From contig NC_056413.1 of assembly GCF_905147365.1 (NCBI RefSeq), forward strand, positions 15,839,501 through 15,903,500: DNA of 64,000 nt, given 5' to 3'. The notes below the pieces were generated by a model. That model was not told the DNA's origin and searched no databases. It saw nothing but the letters and a program-made list of their open reading frames with translations. The position numbers and the translations under genes are program-made. This document shows positions 11,210 to 21,046 of this stretch, piece by piece (the stretch's first letter is position 1; every line of letters starts with the position of its first letter). The DNA is from Aricia agestis (taxonomy: Eukaryota > Arthropoda > Insecta > Lepidoptera > Lycaenidae).

Positions 11210-11560
11210 TTTGTGTATTCTCAAAACTTCACATTCGAGATATTCCGTGCAAAGATCGCTCGAGTCGAACGAGTAGGACCGGTTATTTCTACGATGGCGG
11301 AATTCGTACACCAATTTACACTCTTATTGGTGGATAGACGTTCGATTGGAAACCGGTTTCTGCACGATACAATTTGTTGCTGTGAGTTTGTGTATTCTCA
11401 GAACTTCACACTAGAAATGTTTCGTGTAAAGATCGCTCGAGTCATACGAGTGCTAGGGACCGGTAGATGTCGGAATTCGTACACAAATTTGCCCTCTTAT
11501 TGGTGGATATGTAGCAAAGAAGTACAAAATTTCGTACTATATAACTTACTAATTATAACT
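11210..11560 (+). repeat. Two tandem diverged units of about 177 bp
   Basis: TTTGTGTATTCTCAAAACTT at 11210 recurs as TTTGTGTATTCTCAGAACTT at 11387. Both are followed by AAGATCGCTCGAGTC, GGACCGGT, GGAATTCGTACAC and CTCTTATTGGTGGATA. A 154-codon open frame (11102-11566) runs across both units. No domain is recognisable, so I treat this as a diverged tandem duplication or satellite dimer rather than a gene. Confidence 0.7.
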
Positions 11561-11708
11561 TACTAATTATAAGTTAATGTGTTTAAACTTTAAAAGAAAC
11601 TATTTATAATTTCGTTAAATTAAAATATAGCTGAATTAGACTACATATTTTTATCAGAACTTTTGTTCTATTATATTGTACCTATACTGTATACATATAA
11701 TAGAACTG

Positions 11709-11904
<196 letters not shown>

Positions 11905-11908
<4 letters not shown>

Positions 11909-12050
11909 TAAAAATAGATTTCCAATTGTGTTAGTAACGCTAAAACTCAAAAACGGCTGAACGGATTGGGCTAATTTTAGTCTCAAAATATTCGTAGAAG
12001 TCCATGGAAGGTTTGAAAGTGACACAAAGTTCACCGGGACAGCTACTTTT
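11905..12050 (+). mobile_element. Helitron-like repeat end (family H3)
   Basis: Shares with 40598-40767 the motifs GTGTTAGTAACGCTAAAACT (variant), GGCTGAACGGATTGGGCTAA and ATATTCGTAGAAGTCCATGG, and the end TTCACCGGGACAGCTA. Non-coding. The CGGGACAGCTAGT-type 3' end suggests a Helitron derivative. Confidence 0.5.
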
Positions 12051-12061
12051 TGGATAATTAC

Positions 12062-12740
12062 GTTTATCATAATTGTCGTGTGTGTCATAATGTTAGTTAC
12101 CTTACTCCTCCGAAACGGTTTTACTGATTTTTATCAAAACCGCCAGCGGCCACAAGGCCCACGACCGGCCACGGGCGGCCGTAGACTTCACTATGTATTA
12201 CAGTCATGAAGATAAAGCTTAAAATCATATGACACCGAAAGTGTTAGCTGTGTTAGCCTCGCCGCGGCTGCCATTCCGGTTTGGCGCGCCGCGCCGCGCG
12301 GCCCTTGGAGGCCGAGCGGGTGCGCGCCATTCGTGTCCCGACAAGTCCCGAGTCCCGACTCCCGACGGAACGACTCGGGCTGCGGCCAGCGGCAGGCTGC
12401 AGACAGTCTCGCGCCCGCTTCCGATTACGAAAGTTAAATTGTGATATTACTTATATTACTATAACCACAGAATAGATAATAGTACAAGTACTATAACGCT
12501 GTATTAGAATAATAAGTGTTGTTTCAATACTTGTTATAATTATTGATAAGTGCATTAGTCAAATAAATAACAGTAAATTCGGCGACCAAATTATTGTTTG
12601 TGAATAAATAAGTATGGTAAAAGTAAATAAGTATGGCACCACGGCAACGTCCCGTACGTTGCCGTGGTGCCATACTTATTTAGTCACTTCAATAAAAATA
12701 TAAGTAATTGTTCTTTACAAAATATTATAAAGAATAAAAG
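12062..12740 (+). mobile_element. Family H2 copy split by a GC-rich insertion
   Basis: The left part ends near CTGATTTTTATCAAAAC (about 12144). The right part resumes near ATTATTGATAAGTGCATTAG (about 12538) and carries the family GGCGACC and CATACTT segments. Between them, about 12145-12535, is a CpG-dense block (GCGCGCCGCGCCGCGCGGCC) whose AAGATAAAGCTTAAAATCAT part resembles one half of the 8686-8903 fold-back. The block looks like a diverged insertion, not a host CpG island. Confidence 0.55.
12624..12682. repeat. Perfect 27-bp hairpin with 5-base loop
   Basis: Arms 12624-12650 and 12656-12682 are exact reverse complements, loop CCCGT. The right arm (GTTGCCGTGGTGCCATACTT) matches the H2 family as read on the minus strand at 33490-33545. 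The left arm replaces family sequence and is a fresh inverted copy. It is a clear template-switch product rather than a small-RNA precursor, which would normally have a larger loop. Confidence 0.9.
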
Positions 12741-12904
12741 AATAATTTAGTTTTTAATGCTTCAAGCCCCAAGCGGTCATCGGCGACCGCGATAACAATA
12801 GATAAGCTATAATTGTGTCTCGTATTAACTACCAGTGGAGAGGCAACCCACACCGCCCACGCCTTGCGCCGCCTCTGTTAACTACAAATAATATAGGTAA
12901 GTAT

Positions 12905-13525
12905 ATTGCAAAACAACCGCAAAACAATTTGCCAAGATAGCTAGTAATATTATAAAATCAATTATTTTGTAAGCTTTATTTACTAGAATACACTTAAATA
13001 TCTTCGCACGTTGCAAAATTTGTCCAAGCGTTTTTTTAATGCCGAAACGGAACGCAAACACCTCGATAGGTCGATTGGTAATTTGTTCGATTGGTCCCCA
13101 GAATACGAGTTTTAAGGATCATTCGAACTTGCCAGTAGAAATGAATAGTTCAAGAAATAATTTTACGAGGATTTAGTTATTAATTACAAATAATTATATT
13201 AAGTATATTATGCATTGAGATTTGAGATAAGTACTACCTAATCATATGGCAAAATAACCGCAAAACAACTTGTCGGGATAGCTAGTGGTGTAATAAAATC
13301 AATTATTTCGTAAGCTATATTTACTAGAATACAATTAAATATCTTCGCACGTTGCAAAATTTATCGTAGCGTTTTTTTTAATGCCTAAAGAACGCAAAAT
13401 AATGTCAATGGCAGAAACTCCTCGATACTCTATTGGTCCCCAGAATACGAGTTTTACGTATCATTCGAACTTGCCAGTAGACATGAATAGTTCGTGAGAT
13501 AATTTTACGAGGGAAAATGTTCACA
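12905..13525 (+). repeat. Two tandem units of about 340 bp
   Basis: A GCAAAACAACCGCAAAACAA-type start at about 12908 recurs at about 13247. Both units continue through AAAATCAATTATTT, ATCTTCGCACGTTGCAAAAT, TTGGTCCCCAGAATACGAGT and CATTCGAACTTGCCAGTAGA. Each begins with a Helitron-like end (GATAGCTAGT). The duplication is diverged by roughly 10 percent, so it is not recent. Confidence 0.75.
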
Positions 13526-13718
13526 TCCTGAGTATTGCCTCCCAGGTATATGAAATGTTTGCATTGTGACATCGCATCACATAACTGTGCGATGTTGTTT
13601 TTGCGATACGACGCCGCAACGCAGTGTTGTGGCCTGGCCCTATGTAAAATTCATAACTTTGATTGGCAGCGAGACTGTTTCATGAAAATTTCATAAATAC
13701 CGCTTGTAAATATTATAA

Positions 13719-14087
13719 CGCCTCCGTAGTCTAGTGGTATAGAGAGCGGCTCATGACTCGGAGGTCGTGGGTTCGATTCCCGCGTTGGAAACAATGTTAT
13801 TCCCAAGTTTGGTTAGGACAATGCAGGCTGATCACTTAATTGTCTGACAAGTAAGATGTTAGATGATCCGTGAGTCGCATGGGCATGTAAAAAGTCGGTC
13901 CTGCGCCTGATCTCTCGCCAGTCGTGTCGGTCATCCGTCCCACTGGGTTATGAGAGTAAAGGAATAGAGGGTGCTCTTGTGTACTGCGCACACACTTGGG
14001 CACAATAAAATTACTCCTGCGTAGCCGGCCTGGTTTCAATGAAACCGGCCACTGTCACCGAAACCGGTGTGGGAGCTATTATTATTA
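13719..14087 (+). mobile_element. tRNA-derived SINE (family S1)
   Basis: Starts CGCCTCCGTAGTCTAGTGGT (A-box region) and has the B box GGGTTCGATTCCC. It continues GGTTAGGACAATGCAGGCTG, AAGTCGGTCCTGCGCCTGAT and TCACCGAAACCGGTGTGGGA, and ends at an ATT run. A tRNA-scanning program may call the head as a tRNA, but the 300-bp conserved tail identifies a SINE. Confidence 0.9.
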
Positions 14088-14270
14088 TACACTTACATAA
14101 CTGAAAATGAAATGTTATGTCATATACGCGTAACCAAATCATACTATTATTAGAAAGAAAATTTTGTGAGTGTGTGTCTGTGTGTTTCGTGTTTCTTTAC
14201 TTAAAAACTACATTGCATGAGGCACACTGCTGGATTGTTATCCTTCGGGATCTAGTCTGCATGATGATTA

Positions 14271-14478
14271 CAGCGGGGCTAAAATGGTCACATTTAGCAA
14301 TTCCTCTCAATCAATTCAGCAAATGAATTGTCAAAACTGTCAAACTGACAAATGTCAAATTAGTACAAAAATACAGAAATGAATTGTAAGCACAGTTGCA
14401 TTTTGCAATTTTAGAAAAATGAATCATATTATGATTCATATATCATGATTCTTCAAAGCGACCATTTTAGCCCCGCTG
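14271..14478. mobile_element. MITE with CAGCGGGGCTAAAATGGTC ends
   Basis: CAGCGGGGCTAAAATGGTC at the left is mirrored by GACCATTTTAGCCCCGCTG at the right (one change). The interior has several CAATTCA/TGAATTG palindromes and ATCATATTATGATTCATAT. A related, diverged copy lies at 57897-58170. No unambiguous target-site duplication was seen. Confidence 0.75.
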
Positions 14479-14518
14479 AAGGACTCCTCGATATTTGAGC
14501 TTCATGAATTGTAAGGAC

Positions 14519-14567
14519 ACCAACTTGGTATTGGACGTGGACTCTCCACGTCCAATACCAAGTTGGT
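14519..14567. repeat. Perfect 23-bp hairpin with 3-base loop
   Basis: Arms 14519-14541 and 14545-14567 (ACCAACTTGGTATTGGACGT and on) are exact reverse complements around CTC. The parental arm cannot be identified because the flanks match no other copy here. Confidence 0.9.
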
Positions 14568-14647
14568 TACGGCTTTTTTCTCTTCTTAAGTGGCGGCTTA
14601 AGCATTTTGCCGCCCTAGGCCCAGTCTAACATGCCCCCGCCCCCCCT

Positions 14648-14777
14648 TTTGAACAACAAAATTCTATATGATAGGTATTTTGATATTGAAATAAAACCAT
14701 AAAATATATAGGTACGTGTATTTATGGATTTTTTTAATATCAAAATATTATTTAGAATTTTGTTGTTCAAAAGGTTT
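14648..14777. repeat. Inverted repeat, about 45-bp arms
   Basis: TTTTGAACAACAAAATTCTA near 14648 is mirrored by GAATTTTGTTGTTCAAAA near 14755. A further TTTTGATATT / AATATCAAAA pair lies inside. Left of it is a C-rich tract (GCCCCCGCCCCCCC). Probably a fold-back remnant; no target-site duplication was identified. Confidence 0.65.
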
Positions 14778-14843
14778 TGATGACAAAAAAATCAGTTTGA
14801 GTTCGAAGTATGGGGGACCCCCCCAAAATTTATTATTATTAAT

Positions 14844-15196
14844 ATTTTGTTGGTCGATGGGCGAAGCTTAAGATCAGGGGCGTACTCACTTCATAACATT
14901 GTGTAGAGCCCTGTTCGTGTGTTACTTAATACAGATATGAGATAAGTACTTATAGTACTCACTCATAACGTTTTGGTAGTAAAGGTCAGAATCCAGATCA
15001 GAGGCATACTCACCTCATGATATTCTTTACAATGAGGCTCGTATGAGTGCAGTCAGTAAGAATAAAGGTCAGTAAAAATAGGGGTAACTAAGAATAAGGG
15101 TTATTCTGTTGTAATGGTCAAGGCCAGACCAGTGGCGTACTCAGTACTCACCTCATGACGTTGTGGTAATCAAGGCAATATGAGTAGCGTACTCAC
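14844..15196 (-). repeat. Degenerate array of splice-donor-like repeats after arrestin exon 5
   Basis: Five copies of a unit reading (A)TnATGAG then GTGAGTA on the minus strand end at about 15196 (the exon donor), 15151, 15013, 14962 and 14889. Each has GTGAGT after ATGAG, ATGA or ATGAA. A sixth partial copy near 14844-14868 also resembles the last exon codons (CTTCGCCCATC). Spacing is irregular (45, 138, 51 and 73 bp). Reading through the first donor meets TGA within two codons (ATG AGG TGA). Confidence 0.65.
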
Positions 15197-15344
15197 CTCA
15201 TAACATTTTGATGGGCGAGGCTGGTGAGTGTGAGGGGCGAGTGCGGAGGCGGCGGCGCGGGGCCCCCCCGCCCCGGGCCCTGCAGCACGCGGATGCCCAT
15301 GCGGACCACGTTGCGACGAGACACCTTCTCGTCAGCTCGCTCCG
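15197..15344 (-). CDS. Arrestin family protein, coding exon 5 (residues about 155-203)
   Basis: Acceptor CTTTTAG and donor GAG/GTGAGT, entry phase 1 and exit phase 2, in frame with exon 4. It encodes AERADEKVSRRNVVRMGIRV (residues 155-174), then LQGPGRGG and a proline-rich run PAPPPPHSP to NVM. In arrestins the strand ending xVRxxIRxxQ closes the N-domain. By alignment with bovine rod arrestin, Arg169 corresponds to Arg171 and Arg173 to Arg175, the polar-core phosphate sensor. The proline-rich segment is not typical of that position in visual arrestins. The G run encoding GRGG makes the frame sensitive to a 1-base sequencing error, but the frame used here reaches the consensus donor without a stop. 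Confidence 0.88.
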
Positions 15345-16790
15345 CTAAAAGACAAGAGGATTGAATAAAACTTAAGTCTGGAGCTCTTAATTATTCTTCA
15401 TTAAATAGATGGTACATTTCAGATATAAGTTTTTATGAAATTAGCTAGATTTTAAAGATCCTCAAAACTTTATTTTATTTGATTTGATTTGATTTAAAGA
15501 TCCTTTATTATTCCAGTTGCAGTGGGAATACTATGTGATGGACCCTGGATGGATATGTGGAACTAAAGAGATGAATTGATGAAGAAAGAAAATATTATAT
15601 TCAATCATCACGAATAATCACCATAACATGCGGCTATTAAGCTTCTGGCACTACAAATAGCAAAGTATGTAGGTATTTACATTTCTTTTATAGCATTCAT
15701 TCTCCAAGGAGTATTTACTCTTATAAATGGATAGTATTTTAATTGCATAATATAAGTAGTTCCGTTTACTTTTAGATCAAACTTTTGTCGTGTGTGTATG
15801 ATATTGAATAATGGGTGCTAACGCGCGGCGATAGTCGAAATTAATCGGCTATTTTTAAATGTCTGCTGGATTTAATAATTTACTCCATTAGTATTTCCAA
15901 TCAATACATTATTGTAGATAATAAATGACCAACCCTCGATAGAGATCTTCCAGGAAGCCAGGGGTCGTCAGCCTTTCAGTCACAAACAAAATTTCGTAAC
16001 TTTTATTTCGACGAAATTTAAATTCTTCCAAACTTTTAGGATCCTAACTTTTGGGTTTACGAAAATTATTTTGAAATACTTATTTCTTTTTCATGTAAAT
16101 ATTTATTATAAAAGTTTTAGGAATCTATGAACTCAGAATATTCTTTCGATCATAATAAATAAATAAAAATATAGAAAAAGATAAATACTTTTTTAATTAG
16201 TTGCTAATATAAAGCAATTATTGTCCTATTGAGTCTGAAAAGTTTCAACGACAAAGTTTTTAAGACAGGTGTTAATTATGATAATTATATTATGATTACG
16301 TTTTAAATGACAGCCATTGTACGTTTTACGTTGTTTTATTTAAATTAACTATTAAGTAACTTTATAAAGCCTAATAAGTTAAGTATTTTTATAATTTAAA
16401 AAGTTTACTTGACGTATTAACTTTAGTAATCATGCTAATTAATTAATTAGCATTTCAGAAAAAAAAAAACGAAAGTCAATAATATTCACTAACATTCTAG
16501 GGCTTGTGTTTCCTAAAAATATATTATATTATATATACATTATACATACAAAAGATCTTCAGACAAGAGTGAGATTAGAGGTCCGTCGTGTCAAATAGGC
16601 ATATTATCGTGACAATAATATGCCTATTCGACACGTTGGACCCTAAGGCTACAATATAGCGGCACCTACTGGAAAGTAGGAATACAAAACCCTCATATAA
16701 GCAGCAATATAATATTCTAATCTTACTCTTTAGCCAACTTCAAAATCTCATTCAACAGTAACTTAACCTAAAATGTTGTAAGTCCCTTAC
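15345..16790 (-). other. Arrestin gene intron 4
   Basis: 1446 bp, AT-rich, from GTAAGG at the exon 4 end to TTTTAG before exon 5. Apart from the hairpin at 16580-16642 and short palindromes such as GCTAATTAATTAATTAGC near 16440, I see no element or exon. It is the least repeat-laden intron of the gene in this window. Confidence 0.8.
16580..16642. repeat. Hairpin with about 28-bp imperfect arms
   Basis: GGTCCGTCGTGTCAAATAGG at 16580 pairs with CCTATTCGACACGTTGGACC ending at 16642, with a TATTAT/ATAATA stem top and a loop of about 7 bases. A few mismatches make it older than the perfect hairpins elsewhere. Confidence 0.75.
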
Positions 16791-16938
16791 CAATATAAGC
16801 GCGTACGTCATAGGAAGTGCCGATGGGAGCCCCGTGGTACTGTTTGGCTGGCACCAGCTGCACGCTGGGCGGCGCCAGAGGAGTCAGCTCCAGGTGGAAC
16901 GGGAAGGCGTTTGAGCCTAGACGTCTGATGAGGGCATC
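16791..16938 (-). CDS. Arrestin family protein, coding exon 4 (residues about 106-154)
   Basis: Acceptor CTTCCCCAG before GATGCC and donor G/GTAAGG, entry phase 0 and exit phase 1. It encodes DALIRRLGSNAFPFHLELTP (residues 106-125), then LAPPSVQLVPAKQYHGAPIG and TSYDVRAYI. The LxxxLGxNAxPFxxxxPxxxPxSVxLxP pattern is a hallmark of the arrestin N-domain, and GxxYxVRAYI is the following strand. The codons are clean over 49 residues and GC-rich at third positions, unlike the surrounding AT-rich repeats. This exon is among the strongest evidence for the family. Confidence 0.96.
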
Positions 16939-17198
16939 CTGGGGAAGAGAGGAAATAATGTATTTTGGTAGATGGAACAAAAAAATATTTATTTATTTTT
17001 GTACAAGTTACCAGAGAAGTTGATTCATAACACTGACCTCCATTATACAAGTACGCTGGACTTATGATTCCCACCTGCTTTTTGTGCGTATTTGAAGTGG
17101 AATCAGCGCCCCCAATGCGAGGGAAGAGAACTAAATCTGACGTAACCACAACCAATAACAACAGTTGTCATCACTAGTAGTTAGTTAGTTCAAAGTAC

Positions 17199-17825
17199 TT
17201 TTTTTTTTTTTATTAAATAAGGGGCAAACGAGCAAACGGGTCACCTGATGGCAAGCAACAACCGTCGCCCATGGACACTCGCAATATCAGAAGAGCTGCA
17301 GGTGTGTTGCCGGCCTTTTAAGAGGGAATACGCTCTTTTCTTGAAGGTTTGCAGGTCGTATCGGTCCGGAAATACTGCTGGTGACAGTTTATTCCAGAGT
17401 ATTACAGTGCGCGGCAGAAAGTTACGCGAAAAACGCACTGTGGAAGACTGCCACTCATCAAGGTGATGAGGATGGTATATTTTTCGCGTGGGACGATAGC
17501 GAAAAGTTGCAGGTGGTATGATTCCGAACAATTCCTCAGAGCACTCCCCGTGATACAACCGATAGAGGATGCAGAGTGAAGCTACATCTCGGCGTAATTC
17601 CAGGGGGTCCAAGCTGTTTGAAACACTATGACAGTCAACAATTCGAGCAGCCCTTCGTTGGATACGATCCAGAGGGAGCAGTTGGTATTTTGGCGCCCCT
17701 GCCCAGAGATGAGAACAATATTCCATATGAGGCCGAACCTGCGCCTTGTAGAGTTGTAGGCGTTGGTCCGGACTGAAGTACTGTCTCGCTCTGTTAAGAG
17801 GATTCCACACCGCCATTTTTTCCAT
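17199..17825 (-). pseudogene. LINE reverse transcriptase C-terminal fragment, Jockey/CR1 group (Zenon-like)
   Basis: A 194-codon open frame (17825 to 17241) encodes the region after the reverse transcriptase core: QRLQLYKAQVRPHMEYCSHL, WAGAPKY, DRIQRRAARIVD, GECSEELFGIIPP and FLPRTVILWNKLSPAVFP, ending near LLKGRQ. This pattern is standard in Jockey/CR1-group LINE polyproteins of Lepidoptera. Downstream are CAGGTGACCCGTTTGCTCGT and an A tail (T run at 17199-17211 on the plus strand). The element is 5'-incomplete, so it is a dead copy. Its 3' end is shared with the family Z SINEs. Confidence 0.9.
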
Positions 17826-17830
17826 ACAAA

Positions 17831-18141
17831 CGTTGTCCCCTGTTTCCTCCCTGGATAATGCTAGTAGAGTTATAATTTTTTTCCTTAATATCTACGGCCA
17901 CTAATACAATGTCCTTATGTTTTCTTTTTTTTCATAATTTAATTATTAAATAAGATATGAACGTTCAAAAACCCAAAAAAATGGCCAGATTTTCCACTGT
18001 GTTCAAACGTCCAGAAAACAGATTTGGCTAGATTATACAAAAAAAGCAAAACATAGGAACACAGCTCAAGCCTTTTTTTAATCTTTAATGAAAAAAGTAC
18101 TTAAATCGGTTAAGTTTTGGAGAAGGAATCAGGGGACAACG
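17831..18141. mobile_element. MITE with CGTTGTCCCCTG ends between LINE fragments
   Basis: CGTTGTCCCCTGTTTCCTCC at the left end is mirrored by GAAGGAATCAGGGGACAACG at the right. 311 bp, AT-rich, non-coding. It lies at the boundary between the two LINE fragments. No convincing target-site duplication was seen, so the superfamily is open. Confidence 0.65.
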
Positions 18142-18227
18142 AATCGTTGATTTTCTGGATTTTCTGCAGTTATCTCTATCGCGTTCTGCGGTATAGGCTT
18201 GAGGTAAGGGAGACAGCTATAGATATT

Positions 18228-18825
18228 ACACGTACTTTTTTTTTTTCTCTAGCCGCTGTTGTATCCTCTTAAGAACGCCAAGCTTCTTCGAGGCTAATTT
18301 GGCCTTACCCTCAAGATGATATCGAAACTGGACTTCGCTCGATATTATGTTGACGCCAAGTATCTCAATGCTAGGGGAGATGGTTAAAGATGTGCCCTCG
18401 AAACGAGGATAAACGACCATTGGTGACTTTTTAGTGGTGAACGCGCAGACTTGTGTCTTGGCGGGGTTGAATTGGACTAAGTTACGTCTACCCCATTCAG
18501 AGACCTTCTCCAATGAATTCTCCACCTTAGACACAAGTTAGTTTCGACTCTCAGTGACATTTTTCCGAGAAATATTAGGGGAGCCGGTATATACAGCATC
18601 ACCTGTACTATCATCCGCATAGCAATGAATGCCGTTGGTTTGTAACATGTCATTGATATGCAGTATGAATAGAGTAGGCGATAGCACACAGCCCTGAGGA
18701 CACCAGCATTAACAGACTGAGTTTCCGAGCATTCGCCGTCAACTACGACCTTTATGCTTCTGTCTGCTAAGAAACTAGTACTCTCTCTACTGCTATCAGC
18801 GCCAATATGGCGATTTTCAGGCTTC
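18228..18825 (-). pseudogene. LINE reverse transcriptase core fragment with frameshift and stop
   Basis: Minus-strand reading gives SIKVVVDGECSETQSVNAGV; then a 1-base deletion shifts the frame at the conserved PQG segment. The next frame contains the YADD catalytic box region (about 18600-18645), a stop near 18540, and SEWGRRNLVQFNPAKTQVCA followed by KLASKKLGVLKR. These are the reverse transcriptase core and following segment of a Jockey/CR1-group LINE. The end overlaps in homology with the start of the 17825 fragment, so these may be two separate insertions. Inactive. Confidence 0.85.
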
Positions 18826-18951
18826 ATTTTTACGTCAGATTTAGTTCTCTTCCCCCGCTTTGGGGCGCTGATTCCGCTTCAAATAGGCACAAAAAGTAGC
18901 TGTCACTTCAAAGGGTATCATAAGTCCAGCGTACTTGTGTAATGGAGGTCA

Positions 18952-19110
18952 GTGATTCATAAGCAGATGGCGGACCCACGTAGTTTGGACGAGTTATGTC
19001 AATCCCAGCCGACAGATTACGATTTACATTGAATTGACATAATTTAACCAAATGCCGTAGCCCGTAGATCCGTCAACTGCTTAAGAATCAATTTCTTCGA
19101 TGGTACTACA
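18952..19110. mobile_element. MITE related to 4973-5127
   Basis: GATTCATAAGCAGATGGCGG at the left and GATCCGTCAACTGCTTAAGA at the right are imperfect inverted termini. The centre ACATTGAATTGACATA is shared with the copy at 4973. Boundaries approximate; it overlaps the right arm of the 17020-18957 inverted repeat. Confidence 0.6.
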
Positions 19111-19357
19111 AAGTTTATGATTAAAGAGTTTCGTATTTTTTTCCTAACTAACACAATCTCCTTTCTCGAGATTCAAGGTTCTCTAACTTTGTTTTTTACT
19201 CTGTGGTCTCTAATCTCTTTACCGAATTTTATTCAAATCTACCGATTTTATTTCCCTTTATGTATAACGTAGGCGTAACAAAAATCTTGGGGCGTTTGTT
19301 ACATATTTCCCTTTATAATAATATAAATTAATAATAAATAAATAATATGTATGGACG

Positions 19358-19647
19358 CTTCACATCACGTCAGTCTGGCCCCGTGGTAAGTACCTGAAGG
19401 ACTTATGTTACGGGTACCAGACAGCGAAAATATATTTAATACTTTTATACTATACACATGTTTAATACACATCCATGACCCAGGAACTTTGAAAACTTTT
19501 TGTTTACTCGGCGGGATTCGAACCCGCGACCCCCGGCTTGAGCAACCAACTGAGCCACAGAGGTCATCTCGATATAATAGAGTCTCGTCTCTTTTATGAG
19601 GATGAATTAGCCATGAATGTAAAAAAAAAACTTTACATAAAGCATCT
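19358..19647 (-). mobile_element. tRNA-like SINE (family S2), left member of a 290-bp duplicated block
   Basis: On the minus strand: ACCTCTGTGGCTCAGTTGGT (A-box region), GGGTTCGAATCCC (B box), then AAAAGTTTTCAAAGTTCCTG and TCTGGTACCCGTAACATAAG. The SINE plus about 80 bp of 5' flank is near-identical to 20309-20600, differing mainly in the length of an A run. Sharing of flank means segmental duplication, not two independent insertions. Confidence 0.85.
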
Positions 19648-20308
19648 GTGGGGGACAGCTTGCGCTAATGCCCCGTAGATCGCCTAGGTCAGCGCTTCTT
19701 GTAGTAATGAGGATGATGATGATGACTATTTGATGAGGAGATGAATTTAAACACTTTTTCAGTCTTGTTCCAGGTAGCAAGCACACAGTAGTTCCGAAGC
19801 TGGGCAACGTTGGAGAGCGAGTGGCGTATTATGGCGGCCGACCCATATTTATATCGGCCCCGGTACCCAGCTTCTAGAACATTCCATGCCTCACCCCCTT
19901 GGAAGGAAAATTTATTGAGTTTCCACGAAAATTACATTATTTTACAAAATATACATTGGTTTTATTTGTACAATTCTCTTAGTTATAATTTTACATAATA
20001 AACATGTTCGTGCCGACCTCCGTAACCGAAATAATTAAAAAAATCTATTTTTCCTATATTTATACTACCTCGTCGCCCCCCGACATAACGGTCGCCTCTG
20101 GCTGTCCCTTTCGCACGGGACTTCCTTGTCTGGGACAAGGATAGCCCGCTCGAGATGTATACTATCTCCCTCACTTTTCGGTTACAGAAATCGGCACTAC
20201 CACACTGGCTCTAAACCCATCCCATTGAATGGCACTATTTTTCGCTGTACACTGATTTCTCACTAAAATGTCCATAGTCCATACACTATTTACTGTCTGT
20301 CGTGCACA

Positions 20309-20600
20309 CTTCACATCACGTCAGTCTGGCCCCGTGGTAAGTACCTGAAGGACTTATGTTACGGGTACCAGACAGCGAAAATATATTTAATACTTTTATA
20401 CTATACACATGTTTAATACACATCCATGACCCAGGAACTTTGAAAACTTTTTGTTTACTCGGCGGGATTCGAACCCGCGACCCCCGGCTTGAGCAACCAA
20501 CTGAGCCACAGAGGTCATCTCGATATAATAGAGTCTCGTCTCTTTTATGAGGATGAATTAGCCATGAATGTAAAAAAAAAAAACTTTACATAAAGCATCT
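20309..20600 (-). mobile_element. tRNA-like SINE (family S2), right member of the duplicated block
   Basis: Direct repeat of 19358-19647 at an offset of about 951 bp. The 660 bp between the two copies (19648-20308) is single-copy here. It contains CGGGACTTCCTTGTCTGGGA and a TTATATCGGCCCCGG segment and has no open frame of note. Confidence 0.85.
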
Positions 20601-21046
20601 TTATGACAATATCCATCTTAAAACTAGCGTTCCACAACAAGCATAGTAGAGAAAAAGTGTGGAGCATTGGAATGGAAAATTTTTTCTTCTTCAAAACTTC
20701 AAAGCTTGTTCAGTATTTCTTGATGAAAATGTGAAAAAAGTTTACCTTGTAACATAAAATATACAACATTGCCCGTTATTTTACCTGGCACCATGATTTT
20801 GTAGCCAAAGTTTATATTTTTCGAGTATAATTGTTTTTATTTTGGTTAAACGTCAATGTTAGCCTAAAGCCCAAACCACTAGTCAAGTTACATGTAAAAT
20901 TTTGATATATTAGAAAATTCTCGTGTCACAATGTTAGGCCGCGTACTCCTCCGAAATGGCTTTACTGATTTTAACCAAATTTTATATCGACGGTGGAAAG
21001 GCAAAAGTTACCAAGCGACACTAGGGGTCAAAATGAGTTATTTATA

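Larger units (their letters stand above)
17020..18957. repeat. Inverted-repeat arms (about 130 bp) enclosing LINE fragments
   Basis: The left arm (17020-17148: CTGACCTCCATTATACAAGT, AAGTACGCTGGACTTATGAT, GAGAACTAAATCTGACGT) is mirrored by the right arm (18829-18957). The right arm has a short extra segment. The LINE pieces and a MITE lie between. This may be a fold-back element into which LINEs inserted, or one repeat family landing twice in opposite orientation. Confidence 0.65.

Noticed and set aside
12624..12682. microRNA precursor
   Set aside because: The stem is perfect with a 5-base loop, and one arm matches a repeat family while the other replaces it. A template-switch origin explains it better.
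13719..13795. tRNA gene with A and B boxes
   Set aside because: The tRNA-like head is followed by a conserved tail of about 300 bp that is shared with 2397, 46206 and 55731, two of them with target-site duplications. It is a SINE head.
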